A stretch of DNA of 22,879 nt from contig JASLMY010000052.1 of the NCBI GenBank assembly GCA_030746295.1, positions 1 to 22,879 of the forward strand, in the 5' to 3' direction. Positions 14,043 through 21,738 of the stretch are shown here, one piece after another; position 1 is the first letter of the stretch, and every line of letters begins with the position of its first letter. The translations under genes and the position numbers were made by a program. The notes under the pieces are model-generated. The model did not search any database, was not told where the DNA came from, and saw only the letters and a program-made list of their open reading frames with translations. The DNA comes from Alphaproteobacteria bacterium. GTDB lineage: Bacteria; Pseudomonadota; Alphaproteobacteria; GCA-2731375.

Positions 14043-14981
14043 TCAGGTCAGGCTGCCGGGGTGGTCCTGCCAGATCGAGGGCTCGAGCTTGAGGTGCGTG
14101 GCGGCCGGATAGGTCTCCGACCAATAGCGGGCGCATTCGCTGGAGGTCGGGTTCCAGAGGCCCGGAAAGGCGGCGACGCGAGCCAGGAAGTCCTCCAGCA
14201 GTTTCAGGCGGTGGGCCCAGCCGATGCCACGGGGATGGAGCGTCATGGCGAAGTGGCGGCCGCGCTTGTATTGCGCCTCGAACTCGGCAATCCAGTTGGC
14301 GTAAAGCGTATCGGCGTTTTCGAGGCCGGTGCCCTTCGACGGGAACATCAGGAAGAACTGGTCGTCGAAGTGATAGTAGTAGGGCAGGGTCAAGATCGCC
14401 CGGCGGCTCTCGAAGTCGGTGACCCAGTAGTGCGGGATGTCGTCGGCGAGGCCATTCCCCATGTAGCGGTAGCCGGCCTCGATCAGGAGGTCCATGGTGT
14501 CGGGGCTGACGGTGCCGACGGCGAAGGGGTCGCCTTGGCGGGGCAGCGAGAACCAGCCCTCGGGCCGGCACCCGACGGCTTCCCTCAGGATCTCGGTAGT
14601 GAGGTCGAGGCGCGCCTTCTCCTCCTCGCGGTCGAGCGTGCTGACGTCCTCGTGCTTGAAACCGTGCGCGGCGATCTCGTGGCCCTCGCCGTCGAGATCT
14701 CGCAAGCGATCACCGAGAAACCGCGCCATCACGGCCGGCACGGCGATCGTCGCCTTGATTTCGAAACGGCCGAGCAGCGCCAGCAGTTGCTCTAGGCCGT
14801 CGTTGAGGCCGAACACCGCCTCAGGATCCTTGAGGTCGGCGGCACGAATCCCCTCCCACGTCTTGGCCAGGCTGAGATCGACAACCATAGTGAAGCAGCA
14901 ACGCTTGCCGTCGGGCCAGCGGACCTCGTCGTCGGCGAGGCTCTTCTCGTCGGAGATCGTATAGCGCTCTTTCCAAGGCAT
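14043..14981 (-). CDS. NodB-fold polysaccharide deacetylase-like hydrolase (PuuE-type), 312 aa
   Basis: Carbohydrate esterase family 4-like fold acting as amide or ester hydrolase; cytosolic, no signal peptide. The second metal motif is visible, GHEIAAHGFKH, with His101, His106 and His110. The first motif is degenerate: where NodB has Asp-Asp, this protein has a single Asp in FTMVVDLSLAKTW (30-42). The region 144-156 (FSLPRQGDPFAVG) replaces the usual arginine-containing motif. The substrates of this PuuE/allantoinase-like branch are often small cyclic amides rather than polysaccharides, so the deacetylase name is only a fold label. It follows its paralogue with a gap of 4 nt (14982-14985), so the two are certainly co-expressed. 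Confidence 0.85.
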   Translation of the reverse strand: MPWKERYTISDEKSLADDEVRWPDGKRCCFTMVVDLSLAKTWEGIRAADLKDPEAVFGLNDGLEQLLALLGRFEIKATIAVPAVMARFLGDRLRDLDGEGHEIAAHGFKHEDVSTLDREEEKARLDLTTEILREAVGCRPEGWFSLPRQGDPFAVGTVSPDTMDLLIEAGYRYMGNGLADDIPHYWVTDFESRRAILTLPYYYHFDDQFFLMFPSKGTGLENADTLYANWIAEFEAQYKRGRHFAMTLHPRGIGWAHRLKLLEDFLARVAAFPGLWNPTSSECARYWSETYPAATHLKLEPSIWQDHPGSLT

Positions 14982-14985
14982 GCCG

Positions 14986-15882
14986 CTATGTGCCTTCCCT
15001 CACCACGGGCGGGTGGGTGTCGAGGCAATGGCGGGCCAGCGCCTCGCAGCTCGGGAACCAGACGCCCGGCAAGGCCTTCATGCGCCCGATCAACCGGTCG
15101 AGCATGGCGATCCGGAGCGCCCTCCCCGAGACGAAGGGATGCAGGACGACGTTCAGGTAGCCGCCCTGGCGGTATTGCTGCTCGAAGGCGGCCCACCACA
15201 TCTCCAACACCCGCTCGGGATCGACGATGCGTTGCGCCTGGTTCTCGCTGCCGAGCCAGGCGAAGGAGAAGAACATGGCGTCATCGATGGCGAAGTGAAA
15301 CGGCAGGTTCAAAAGGCAGTTCTCTCCGGTCGCATCGCGCACGTAGTAGGGCCGTTGGCTGGCGGACCCGTGCGAATTGTAGATGTAGCCTTCCCTCTTC
15401 AAGAGAGCCTGGCTGTGCCAACTCCGCGTGCCGACCGGTCGTCGGCCGACTGTTCTCTCGATCGCCGCGGTCGACCTCAGGAGATGATCGTGCTCGAGCT
15501 CCGGCTCCTTCGGCACTCGGTGCTCCCACATATGGTCGGCGATCTCGTGGCCGCTTCGGGCGGCCGCCTTGACGGCTTGCGGATAGAGCTCGCAGATCCG
15601 CCCCGGCGTGAAGATCGTGGCCGTGATGCCGTGGGAATCGAAAAGCTCGATCAGGCGCCAGATACCGACGCGGCCGCCGAACTCGCCCTGGGCCAACTGC
15701 ATCGGCGGCTCGTTCAAGACCCGGCGCAGCAGCATCGCATCGAAGTCGGCGGTGAAGTTGACTGCGATTTGAACGCCATCGGGGTAGGTGAGGTCTTGGA
15801 TCAGCTCGTGCCGGACATCATAGGCCGTGCCCGCTGCCTCGATATCGGCGATCTCGCGCCACAACCGGTCGTGTCTTGACAT
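14986..15882 (-). CDS. NodB-fold polysaccharide deacetylase-like hydrolase (PuuE-type), 298 aa
   Basis: Paralogue and operon partner of the preceding hydrolase. It has the first metal motif NFTADFDAM (42-50, with Asp46 and Asp48), and the second motif GHEIADHMWEH (111-121) with His112, His117 and His121. The PVGTRSWH segment fits the family's substrate-side arginine motif. There is no signal peptide, so it works in the cytosol, unlike peptidoglycan or chitin deacetylases. ATG 15882 has GGAGG about 10 nt upstream; the frame extends upstream to 16071 without family similarity. The two may form a heteromer or act on related compounds. It is divergent from the adenylate cyclase gene, and 170 bp separate the starts. 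Confidence 0.86.
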   Translation of the reverse strand: MSRHDRLWREIADIEAAGTAYDVRHELIQDLTYPDGVQIAVNFTADFDAMLLRRVLNEPPMQLAQGEFGGRVGIWRLIELFDSHGITATIFTPGRICELYPQAVKAAARSGHEIADHMWEHRVPKEPELEHDHLLRSTAAIERTVGRRPVGTRSWHSQALLKREGYIYNSHGSASQRPYYVRDATGENCLLNLPFHFAIDDAMFFSFAWLGSENQAQRIVDPERVLEMWWAAFEQQYRQGGYLNVVLHPFVSGRALRIAMLDRLIGRMKALPGVWFPSCEALARHCLDTHPPVVREGT

Positions 15883-16052
15883 GCGCCACCGCCCTCCAGC
15901 GATGGCAAATTCTATCTGCCGAGGGCCCCCGCCAACAAGGTGACTGCGGCAGATCGTTGCCGAGGCCCCGCGAAACCCAATATATGGGTCTCTCCTTTCG
16001 GCTGGGACGAGGCCTCGCTGTTGGTGCGAGGCCGTATTCGCGGGGGCATGCG
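15883..16052. promoter_or_regulatory. Divergent intergenic region between hydrolase pair and adenylate cyclase
   Basis: A 170 bp gap between divergent start codons must hold promoters for both units. I see no convincing -10/-35 elements or operator symmetry. The cyclase start is a little uncertain, which would change the gap length. Confidence 0.35.
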
Positions 16053-17432
16053 ATGGCGGATTCTCGGGCAACCGATGACGCGGCGGCGACCGCCGACGAC
16101 GGCGCGGCTGAAATGACCAGGGACCTGCTGCAGGAGGCGTTGGAGGCGGACAAGCGCGAGGGCCTGCGCCTTGCCGTCCGGGCGCGTTGGGTCGCGCTGG
16201 CGATCATCGCGGTCTTCCTGGTCTTCCTCAATCCCGCCTGGGAAGTGCTCTACTACGAGGCCCTGCTGGTCGGCTTCGCGGCGATCGGCTGGGCCCAGAT
16301 CAGGATCGGCCGCGTCGGCCTCTCCCGGGCGGAGCTGGCCCTCCTGTTCTGCGATCTGGCGCTGATGACCTTCACCCTGATCGTGCCCAACCCGTTCATG
16401 GACTTCGAATGGCCCGTGGCCATGCAGTACCGCTTCGACAACTTCATCTATTTCTTCGTCCTGCTGGCCGGCGCCACGATGGCCTATTCTTGGCGCACCG
16501 TGTTCGCCGTCGGCACCTGGACGAGCGGCCTCTGGATCGCCGCCATGATCTGGGCTCTGCTGCAGCCCGAAGGCCTGCCCGAGGCGTCGGCCGCACTGCG
16601 GTCGGCACTAGCCGGTCAGCCCGAGGTTCTGGAATTCCTCGACCCGAACAATGTCCGCGTGCCCGCCAGGATTCAGGAGATCGTGGTCTTTCTGATCGTC
16701 GCCGGAACCTTGGCGCTGGCCGGCCGGCGCACCAACCGGCTTCTCGTCCGCCAGGCCGAGGTGGCGCGCGAGCGGGCCAACCTGGCGCGCTACTTCCCGC
16801 CCACCATCGTCGATCGGCTGGCCGACTTGGACCAGCCGCTGGGAACCGTCCGCGACCAGAAGGTGGCCGTGCTGTTTGCCGATATCGTCGGCTTCACCAA
16901 GATCGCCGAGCGGCAGACGGCGGAAGCGACCGTGGCCATGCTGCGCGAATTCCACGCCCTGATGGAGCGCGCCGTCTTCGACCATGACGGCACCCTCGAC
17001 AAGTTTCTGGGCGACGGCCTGATGGCGACCTTCGGCACGCCCGACCCCGGCGCGCACGATGCCGGCAACGCGGTGCGCTGCGGCCGCGCCATGCTGGCCG
17101 TGGTCGAGGACTGGAACCGCCAGCGCCGCGAGGCCGGTGCCGAGCCGATCAGGCTCTCCGTCGGCATTCACTACGGTGCCGTGGTGCTGGGCGATATCGG
17201 CTCGGCCCGGCGGCTCGAGTTCGCCGTCCTGGGCGATGCGGTCAACGTCGCCAGTCGCCTCGAGGCCCTGACCCGGAACCTGGACGTCCACATGGTCCTG
17301 AGCGGCGACTTGGTGGCCGCCGCCCGGCGCGAGCACAACGGCCAAGACGAGGACTTGATCTCCGATCTCAACGACTGCGGGCCGCAGGCGCTTCGCGGCC
17401 GCGAAGACCCGATCGAGGTCTGGACGCTCTGA
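16053..17432 (+). CDS. Membrane-bound class III adenylate cyclase, 459 aa
   Basis: Makes cAMP from ATP. The N-terminal half (about 45-226) has five or six membrane segments with no known sensor signature. A short signalling-type linker (229-250, ending ARYFPP, typical before these cyclase domains) leads into the catalytic domain (about 268-459). Catalytic residues are all visible: metal ligands Asp277 (FADIVGFT) and Asp321 (FLGDGLM), Lys317 and Asp395 for adenine recognition, and Asn398 and Arg402 for transition-state binding. The Lys/Asp pair supports ATP rather than GTP. The start at 16053 was preferred because a G-rich stretch lies about 8 nt upstream and the preceding frame is unlike the family, but the choice is not firm. 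Its stop TGA directly abuts the stop of the iron-sulfur subunit gene. Confidence 0.92.
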   Translation: MADSRATDDAAATADDGAAEMTRDLLQEALEADKREGLRLAVRARWVALAIIAVFLVFLNPAWEVLYYEALLVGFAAIGWAQIRIGRVGLSRAELALLFCDLALMTFTLIVPNPFMDFEWPVAMQYRFDNFIYFFVLLAGATMAYSWRTVFAVGTWTSGLWIAAMIWALLQPEGLPEASAALRSALAGQPEVLEFLDPNNVRVPARIQEIVVFLIVAGTLALAGRRTNRLLVRQAEVARERANLARYFPPTIVDRLADLDQPLGTVRDQKVAVLFADIVGFTKIAERQTAEATVAMLREFHALMERAVFDHDGTLDKFLGDGLMATFGTPDPGAHDAGNAVRCGRAMLAVVEDWNRQRREAGAEPIRLSVGIHYGAVVLGDIGSARRLEFAVLGDAVNVASRLEALTRNLDVHMVLSGDLVAAARREHNGQDEDLISDLNDCGPQALRGREDPIEVWTL

Positions 17433-17945
17433 TCACTCGGCCAGTGCGACGCCCGAGGCACGCTCGGCGACGAGGTCAAGGACCGCACGCACCATGCCCG
17501 TATAGCCCGTGCAGCGGCAGAGGTGGCCGCTCAGCATCTCGCGCAGCGCCTCTTCGCTCGGCGCCGGATTGCGCGACAGGAAGTCGGTGACCGACATCAG
17601 GATACCGGGCGTGCAATAGCCGCACTGCAGCGCGTGGTGACGGCGGAAGGCCCGCTGCAGGTCGTTCAGGGCACCGTCCTTGTCGGCTAGGCCGGCGGCG
17701 GTGTCGACCCGGCGCCCCGAGGCCTGGACGGCGAACATGAGGCAGGCGCGCACCGCCTTGCCGTCGAGCAGCACCGTGCAGGCGCCGCAGACGCCGTGCT
17801 CGCAGGCGACATGGACGGCGTTGACCGCCTGCTCCTGGCGCAGGTAGTCGCTCAGCAGCATCCGCGGCTCGGCCTGACCGGTAACTTCGCGGCCATCGAG
17901 GATGAAGCTGATGGAGTAGCGGGTATCCCGGTTCAGGCGCGGCAT
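17433..17945 (-). CDS. Molybdenum hydroxylase small subunit, two [2Fe-2S] (CoxS/XdhC type), 170 aa
   Basis: Iron-sulfur subunit of a xanthine-dehydrogenase-family enzyme, passing electrons from the molybdenum site to FAD. The plant-type [2Fe-2S] site is C48, C53, C56 and C68 (ACEHGVCGACTVLLDG). The C-terminal site is C108, C111, C143 and C145 (QCGYCTPG and HLCRCTGY). Length is normal. ATG 17945 has GAGGAGG 8 nt upstream and overlaps the end of the FAD subunit gene by 13 nt. It is the last gene of the operon: CoA ligase, large, FAD and iron-sulfur subunits. Confidence 0.95.
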   Translation of the reverse strand: MPRLNRDTRYSISFILDGREVTGQAEPRMLLSDYLRQEQAVNAVHVACEHGVCGACTVLLDGKAVRACLMFAVQASGRRVDTAAGLADKDGALNDLQRAFRRHHALQCGYCTPGILMSVTDFLSRNPAPSEEALREMLSGHLCRCTGYTGMVRAVLDLVAERASGVALAE

Positions 17946-18760
17946 GATCTCGCCTCCTCGATGACGCGGCGGCCGAGCCGCCGCACGAGCTCGCGGCGGT
18001 AACGGGCGCTGGCGTGGATGTCGTCCTGGCCGCCCAATTCCCAGGCGAAGGCGTTCAAGGCATCGTCGATGGCGTCGTCGGCCAAGCCGTCCCAATTGCG
18101 CAATGTCGGCCGGTCGGCGACGCCCCCGACACCGAGGCGAACCGCCTCGCCGTTCGCTACCGCCGCCACCGAGGTCACCGCGAAGTCGCCGCGGCGGAGC
18201 GCCATCTCGTCGAAGGCATGGCCGTCGCCAGGCTGGCGGAGCGGCAGCCGCACCGCGGTGACCATCTCGTCGTCGGCGCGGGCCGTGGCCAACATACCGG
18301 TCTGGAAGGCGTCTGCGCCCAGCACCCGTTCGCCCCGGGCCGAGCGCAGCACCACGTCACCGCCGAGCGTCGCCAGGCAGAGCGGCAGCTCCGAGCTCGG
18401 GTCGGCATGGGCGATGGAGCCGCAAACCGTGCCCCGGTTGCGGGTCTGCATATGGCCGAGATGCGGCAGGGCGCGAGCCACCAGCGGCACTTGTTTCTCG
18501 AGCTCGGGCCAGGCCATCAATTCGGCCTGCGTTATCGTGGCGCCGATCTCCAGCGAGCCGTCGACCGGACGGATGTAGCGCAAGCTCTTGACGTTGGCGA
18601 TATCGACCAACAGCTCCGGCTCCAACAGCCGGAAATTGACCATGGCGATCAGCGACTGGCCACCCGCCAGGATGCGCGCCCGCTCACCGTACTCGGCCAG
18701 CGCCGCCAGCGCCTCCTCGATGTTGTCGGCGCGAAGATAGTCGAAGGCTGTCGGCTTCAT
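17933..18760 (-). CDS. Molybdenum hydroxylase FAD subunit (CoxM type), 275 aa
   Basis: FAD-binding middle subunit, sending electrons from the iron-sulfur clusters to the acceptor. The FAD motifs are typical: ARILAGGQSLI (28-38) and TVCGSIAHADPSSELP (about 112-127). It starts MKPTAFDYLRADN, the usual family opening. ATG 18760 overlaps the large-subunit stop by 4 nt (ATGA). The same frame stays open for about 700 codons upstream across the large-subunit gene, but that extension is a GC-rich shadow and not part of the protein. I see no extra [4Fe-4S] loop like that of 4-hydroxybenzoyl-CoA reductase, so electrons probably go to quinone or a soluble carrier rather than ferredoxin. Confidence 0.94.
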   Translation of the reverse strand: MKPTAFDYLRADNIEEALAALAEYGERARILAGGQSLIAMVNFRLLEPELLVDIANVKSLRYIRPVDGSLEIGATITQAELMAWPELEKQVPLVARALPHLGHMQTRNRGTVCGSIAHADPSSELPLCLATLGGDVVLRSARGERVLGADAFQTGMLATARADDEMVTAVRLPLRQPGDGHAFDEMALRRGDFAVTSVAAVANGEAVRLGVGGVADRPTLRNWDGLADDAIDDALNAFAWELGGQDDIHASARYRRELVRRLGRRVIEEARSCRA

Positions 18761-21726
18761 GGTTTCAGCCCCAGGAGGGCCAGGAGTCGCTGCCAGAAAG
18801 TCGCCGCCGCCTCCGGCGCCGAGGGCGAACCGCCGACCTGCGAGACCAGCCGCTCGAAGAACTGACCGATCAGGGCCTTGGAGGCGCCTTCCAGCATCCG
18901 CCCGCCGACCGCTGCGACCTTGCCGCTGACGTCGACGCCGTAGGTGTAGGTCACGGCTGTGCCGCCTTCGGCCGGCTCGAGCGTGACCCGGCCCTCGCCT
19001 TCGGCCGCGCCCAAGGGGCCGCTGACCGAGCCGCCGAGCCGCGTCGACCGCGGTGCGTCCAGGTCCGATAGCGTCACCCGGGCCCTGAATTCGCCCCGGA
19101 CCGGGCCGACACCGAGCGAGACCGTGGCGGCGTAATCGTTCTCGGCCACCAAGTCGAGGGACCGGCAGCCCGGGATCACGGCGGCCAGCTTCTCGGGATC
19201 GATCAGCGTCGACCAGACCGCTTCCGGCGGTGCGGGCACGAAGGTACCGCCGGTCCCCGTCAGCGCCCGCGCCGCCGCTTCGACCGCCTCGGCCGGCGGT
19301 GGCTCGGGCGGCGGCGGCTCGTCCCCGTGGATGAGCGCGCCGATCTTCGACGGCGTCAGCGGCAGGGTCAGGTCCTCGACGCCGAGCGCGTCGGCGACCG
19401 CGTTGGCGATGCAGACCGGCGTGCTCATGACGTTGCCCTCGCCGATACCCTTGGCGCCCAGCGGCGTGAACGGGGTCGGCGTCTCCATGTGATAGATCTC
19501 GGGCTCCGGCACCTCGTAGGCGGTCGGCGCCAGGTAGTCGGCGAAGGTGCCCGAGAGGAAGCGGCCGTCCTCGCCGTAGACGAACTCCTCGTAGAGCGCG
19601 CAGCCGAGGCCCCAGCCGAAGGCACCGTAGACCTGGCCATTGGCGATCAGTGGATTCAACAGCTTGCCGGAATCGTGCATGGTGACGTAGCGGTCGATCT
19701 CGATCCGGCCGGTGTCGGGGTCGATCTCGACGCCGCAGAAGTCGAAGACGAAGCCGTAGGTGAGCGAGGTGTTGATCCGGTCCTCGTCGTCGGGCGGCTC
19801 CAGCTCCGGCGGCGACCAGGTGCCGGTCGCGCGCACGCCAGGCGCCATCCCCGGCGGCAGATTGCCGGGCGACCAGTGCGCGGTGCCGGCGACCCGGTGG
19901 AACTTCAGCGCGTTGTCGGGGTTGTCGCGGGCGAAGATCATGCCGTCGGCGAACTCGATCGCGTCGGGGGCCACGTTCAGGCTCTGCGAGGCGATCCGGG
20001 CCAGCTTCTCGCGCACCTCGACGGCGGCGAGATGGGCCGCGACCGCGGTCGCCGACGAAAAACGGCTCGAATAGTTGCCGGTGGCGATCGACCAAGCGTC
20101 CTTGTGGGTGTCGTGCTCCTGGTTGACGCGAATTTGATCGGGCCTCAGGCCCAGTTGGTCGGCGACGATCTGCGACAGGATGGTGGCGTGGCCCTGGCCC
20201 TGGGGGATCGAATCCGTGGTCACGTTGACGGTGCCCAAGGGCTCGACGTTGACCGTGGCGTTGGAGACGTTGCCGCCCTTGTGGCCGGAACGATAACGGT
20301 CCTCCACGGTCTGGATGGTGCTGAGGTAGCCCATGTTGGACTGCCCCGGCTCGGAGACGACGGCCATGCCAATGCCGTAGAGGCGGCCTCGGGCGCGGGC
20401 CTCGTCGCGGGCTCGGATCAGCCCGGCGAGATCGCCCTTCTCGACCGCGATGTCGACGGCGGTCTGGAAGTCGCCGGAGTCGAGCAGGGCGCCGCCGGCG
20501 GCCCGGTAGGGAAAGGCGCCGCGGGGGATCAGGTTCCGGCGAATGACGTCGAGGTGGTCCATGCCCAGGGTCTCGGCCACCCGGTGCATCACCCGCTCCA
20601 GCGCGTAGTAGATCTGCGGGCCGCCGAAGCCCCGCACCATGCCCGACGGGGTCTTGTTGGTCAGCACCAAGCGGTTGGTGATGCCCAAGTTGGGGATGTC
20701 GTAGGCCCCGGTCATGATGCCGTGCTGGCGGTAGAGCGGGCCCGGCATCGGCGGCCTGAGATAGGCGCCGTAGTCGTCGAGCTGGTTGAAGTCGAGGGCG
20801 GTGACCCGGCCGTCGCTCGTCACCGCCGCATGCACTTCGATGACCCGGTTGGGGGCTGCGATTGCCGCGGTCAAGTGCTCCAGCCGGTCCTCGACCCACT
20901 TCACCGGCCGGCCGATCACGCGGGCGGCGACGCAGGCCAGCACGACGTAGGGGAAGATCGCCTGCTTGACGCCGAAGCCGCCACCGGAATAGGGCGCCGT
21001 TCGCATTCGCAAGCCCGCGCCCGGCACCTTAAGCGCCCGCGCCATCACCGGATGCACGGTGAAGGGTCCCTGGAAGTTCGACATCACGTCGTAGAGCTGC
21101 TCGTTGGGGTCGTACTCGGCGACCACCACGAAACCCTCCAAGGGGGTCTGCGAGTTGCGGGGATAGGAGACCGTCAGCGAGACCCGATGATCGGCCTCGG
21201 CGAAAGCCTTGGCAGGATCGCCGTAGCTGTATTCCCTTACCGAGACCAGGTTTGTACCGGCCGCCGGGTGCACCAGGGGGGCGCCGTCTTGCGCCGCCGC
21301 CAACGGATCGACGACGACGTCGAGGGGCCGGTAGGTGACCTCGATCAGCTCGGCCGCATCCTCGGCCAGGTAGCGGTCGGCGGCCACGACGAAGGCCACC
21401 GCCTCGCCGACGAAGCGCACCCGGTCGACGGCCAGGCACCACTGGTCGAGCGGCTCCTTGACGACGATCAGGAAGGGATCGGTCAATTCGGCGACCTGCC
21501 GCCCGGTCAGGACCGCGGCCACGCCGGGCGCTGCCTCCGCCTTGGAGGTATCGATCTCGACGATCTCGGCATGGGCATGGGGCGAGCGCAGGATGGCGCC
21601 CGAGAGCGTGCCGGGGCGGAGCGCCATGTCGTCGGAGAAGACGGCGCGGCCGTTCAGTAGCGCCGCGTCCTCGACCCGCTCGATCGCTTGGCCCACATAG
21701 GCCTCGCGTTTCGCCTGCTCCGCCAT
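18757..21726 (-). CDS. Molybdopterin-binding large subunit fused to CoxG-like SRPBCC domain, 989 aa
   Basis: Catalytic subunit of an aerobic molybdenum hydroxylase. Residues 1 to about 800 are the usual two-domain molybdopterin part, with the VRGFGGPQ active-site loop (364-371), GQGQGHATI-type cofactor loop (IPQGQGHATI, 507-516) and catalytic Glu763 in GIGEG. The loop is not the AYxCSFR of true CO dehydrogenase, so it is an organic-substrate hydroxylase. After a proline-rich linker (804-811), residues about 825-963 form a CoxG/SRPBCC domain (TFVPAPPEAVWSTLIDPEKLAAVIPGC, then GPVRGEF and GPLG). A short hydrophobic tail (974-989) could bind membrane. CoxG is normally a separate protein linked with CODH membrane association. 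ATG 21726 has AAGGGAG 5 nt upstream and starts 12 bp after the ligase gene. Confidence 0.93.
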   Translation of the reverse strand: MAEQAKREAYVGQAIERVEDAALLNGRAVFSDDMALRPGTLSGAILRSPHAHAEIVEIDTSKAEAAPGVAAVLTGRQVAELTDPFLIVVKEPLDQWCLAVDRVRFVGEAVAFVVAADRYLAEDAAELIEVTYRPLDVVVDPLAAAQDGAPLVHPAAGTNLVSVREYSYGDPAKAFAEADHRVSLTVSYPRNSQTPLEGFVVVAEYDPNEQLYDVMSNFQGPFTVHPVMARALKVPGAGLRMRTAPYSGGGFGVKQAIFPYVVLACVAARVIGRPVKWVEDRLEHLTAAIAAPNRVIEVHAAVTSDGRVTALDFNQLDDYGAYLRPPMPGPLYRQHGIMTGAYDIPNLGITNRLVLTNKTPSGMVRGFGGPQIYYALERVMHRVAETLGMDHLDVIRRNLIPRGAFPYRAAGGALLDSGDFQTAVDIAVEKGDLAGLIRARDEARARGRLYGIGMAVVSEPGQSNMGYLSTIQTVEDRYRSGHKGGNVSNATVNVEPLGTVNVTTDSIPQGQGHATILSQIVADQLGLRPDQIRVNQEHDTHKDAWSIATGNYSSRFSSATAVAAHLAAVEVREKLARIASQSLNVAPDAIEFADGMIFARDNPDNALKFHRVAGTAHWSPGNLPPGMAPGVRATGTWSPPELEPPDDEDRINTSLTYGFVFDFCGVEIDPDTGRIEIDRYVTMHDSGKLLNPLIANGQVYGAFGWGLGCALYEEFVYGEDGRFLSGTFADYLAPTAYEVPEPEIYHMETPTPFTPLGAKGIGEGNVMSTPVCIANAVADALGVEDLTLPLTPSKIGALIHGDEPPPPEPPPAEAVEAAARALTGTGGTFVPAPPEAVWSTLIDPEKLAAVIPGCRSLDLVAENDYAATVSLGVGPVRGEFRARVTLSDLDAPRSTRLGGSVSGPLGAAEGEGRVTLEPAEGGTAVTYTYGVDVSGKVAAVGGRMLEGASKALIGQFFERLVSQVGGSPSAPEAAATFWQRLLALLGLKP

Positions 21727-21738
21727 GAGAACTCCCTT

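Noticed and set aside
18761..20899. Long upstream extension of the FAD-subunit reading frame
   Set aside because: It overlaps the well-conserved large-subunit gene in another frame and is Arg/Pro/Gly-rich; the subunit begins at its normal MKPTAFDY start.
19327..21660. Long open frame (777 codons) on the plus strand opposite the hydroxylase large subunit
   Set aside because: Composition is the Arg/Gly/Asp/His/Val-rich pattern of an antisense shadow of a GC-rich gene; no domain is recognisable.
17433..21726. Aerobic CO dehydrogenase (coxSML)
   Set aside because: The large subunit has VRGFGGPQ rather than the AYxCSFR loop of CO dehydrogenase, and a CoA ligase heads the operon.
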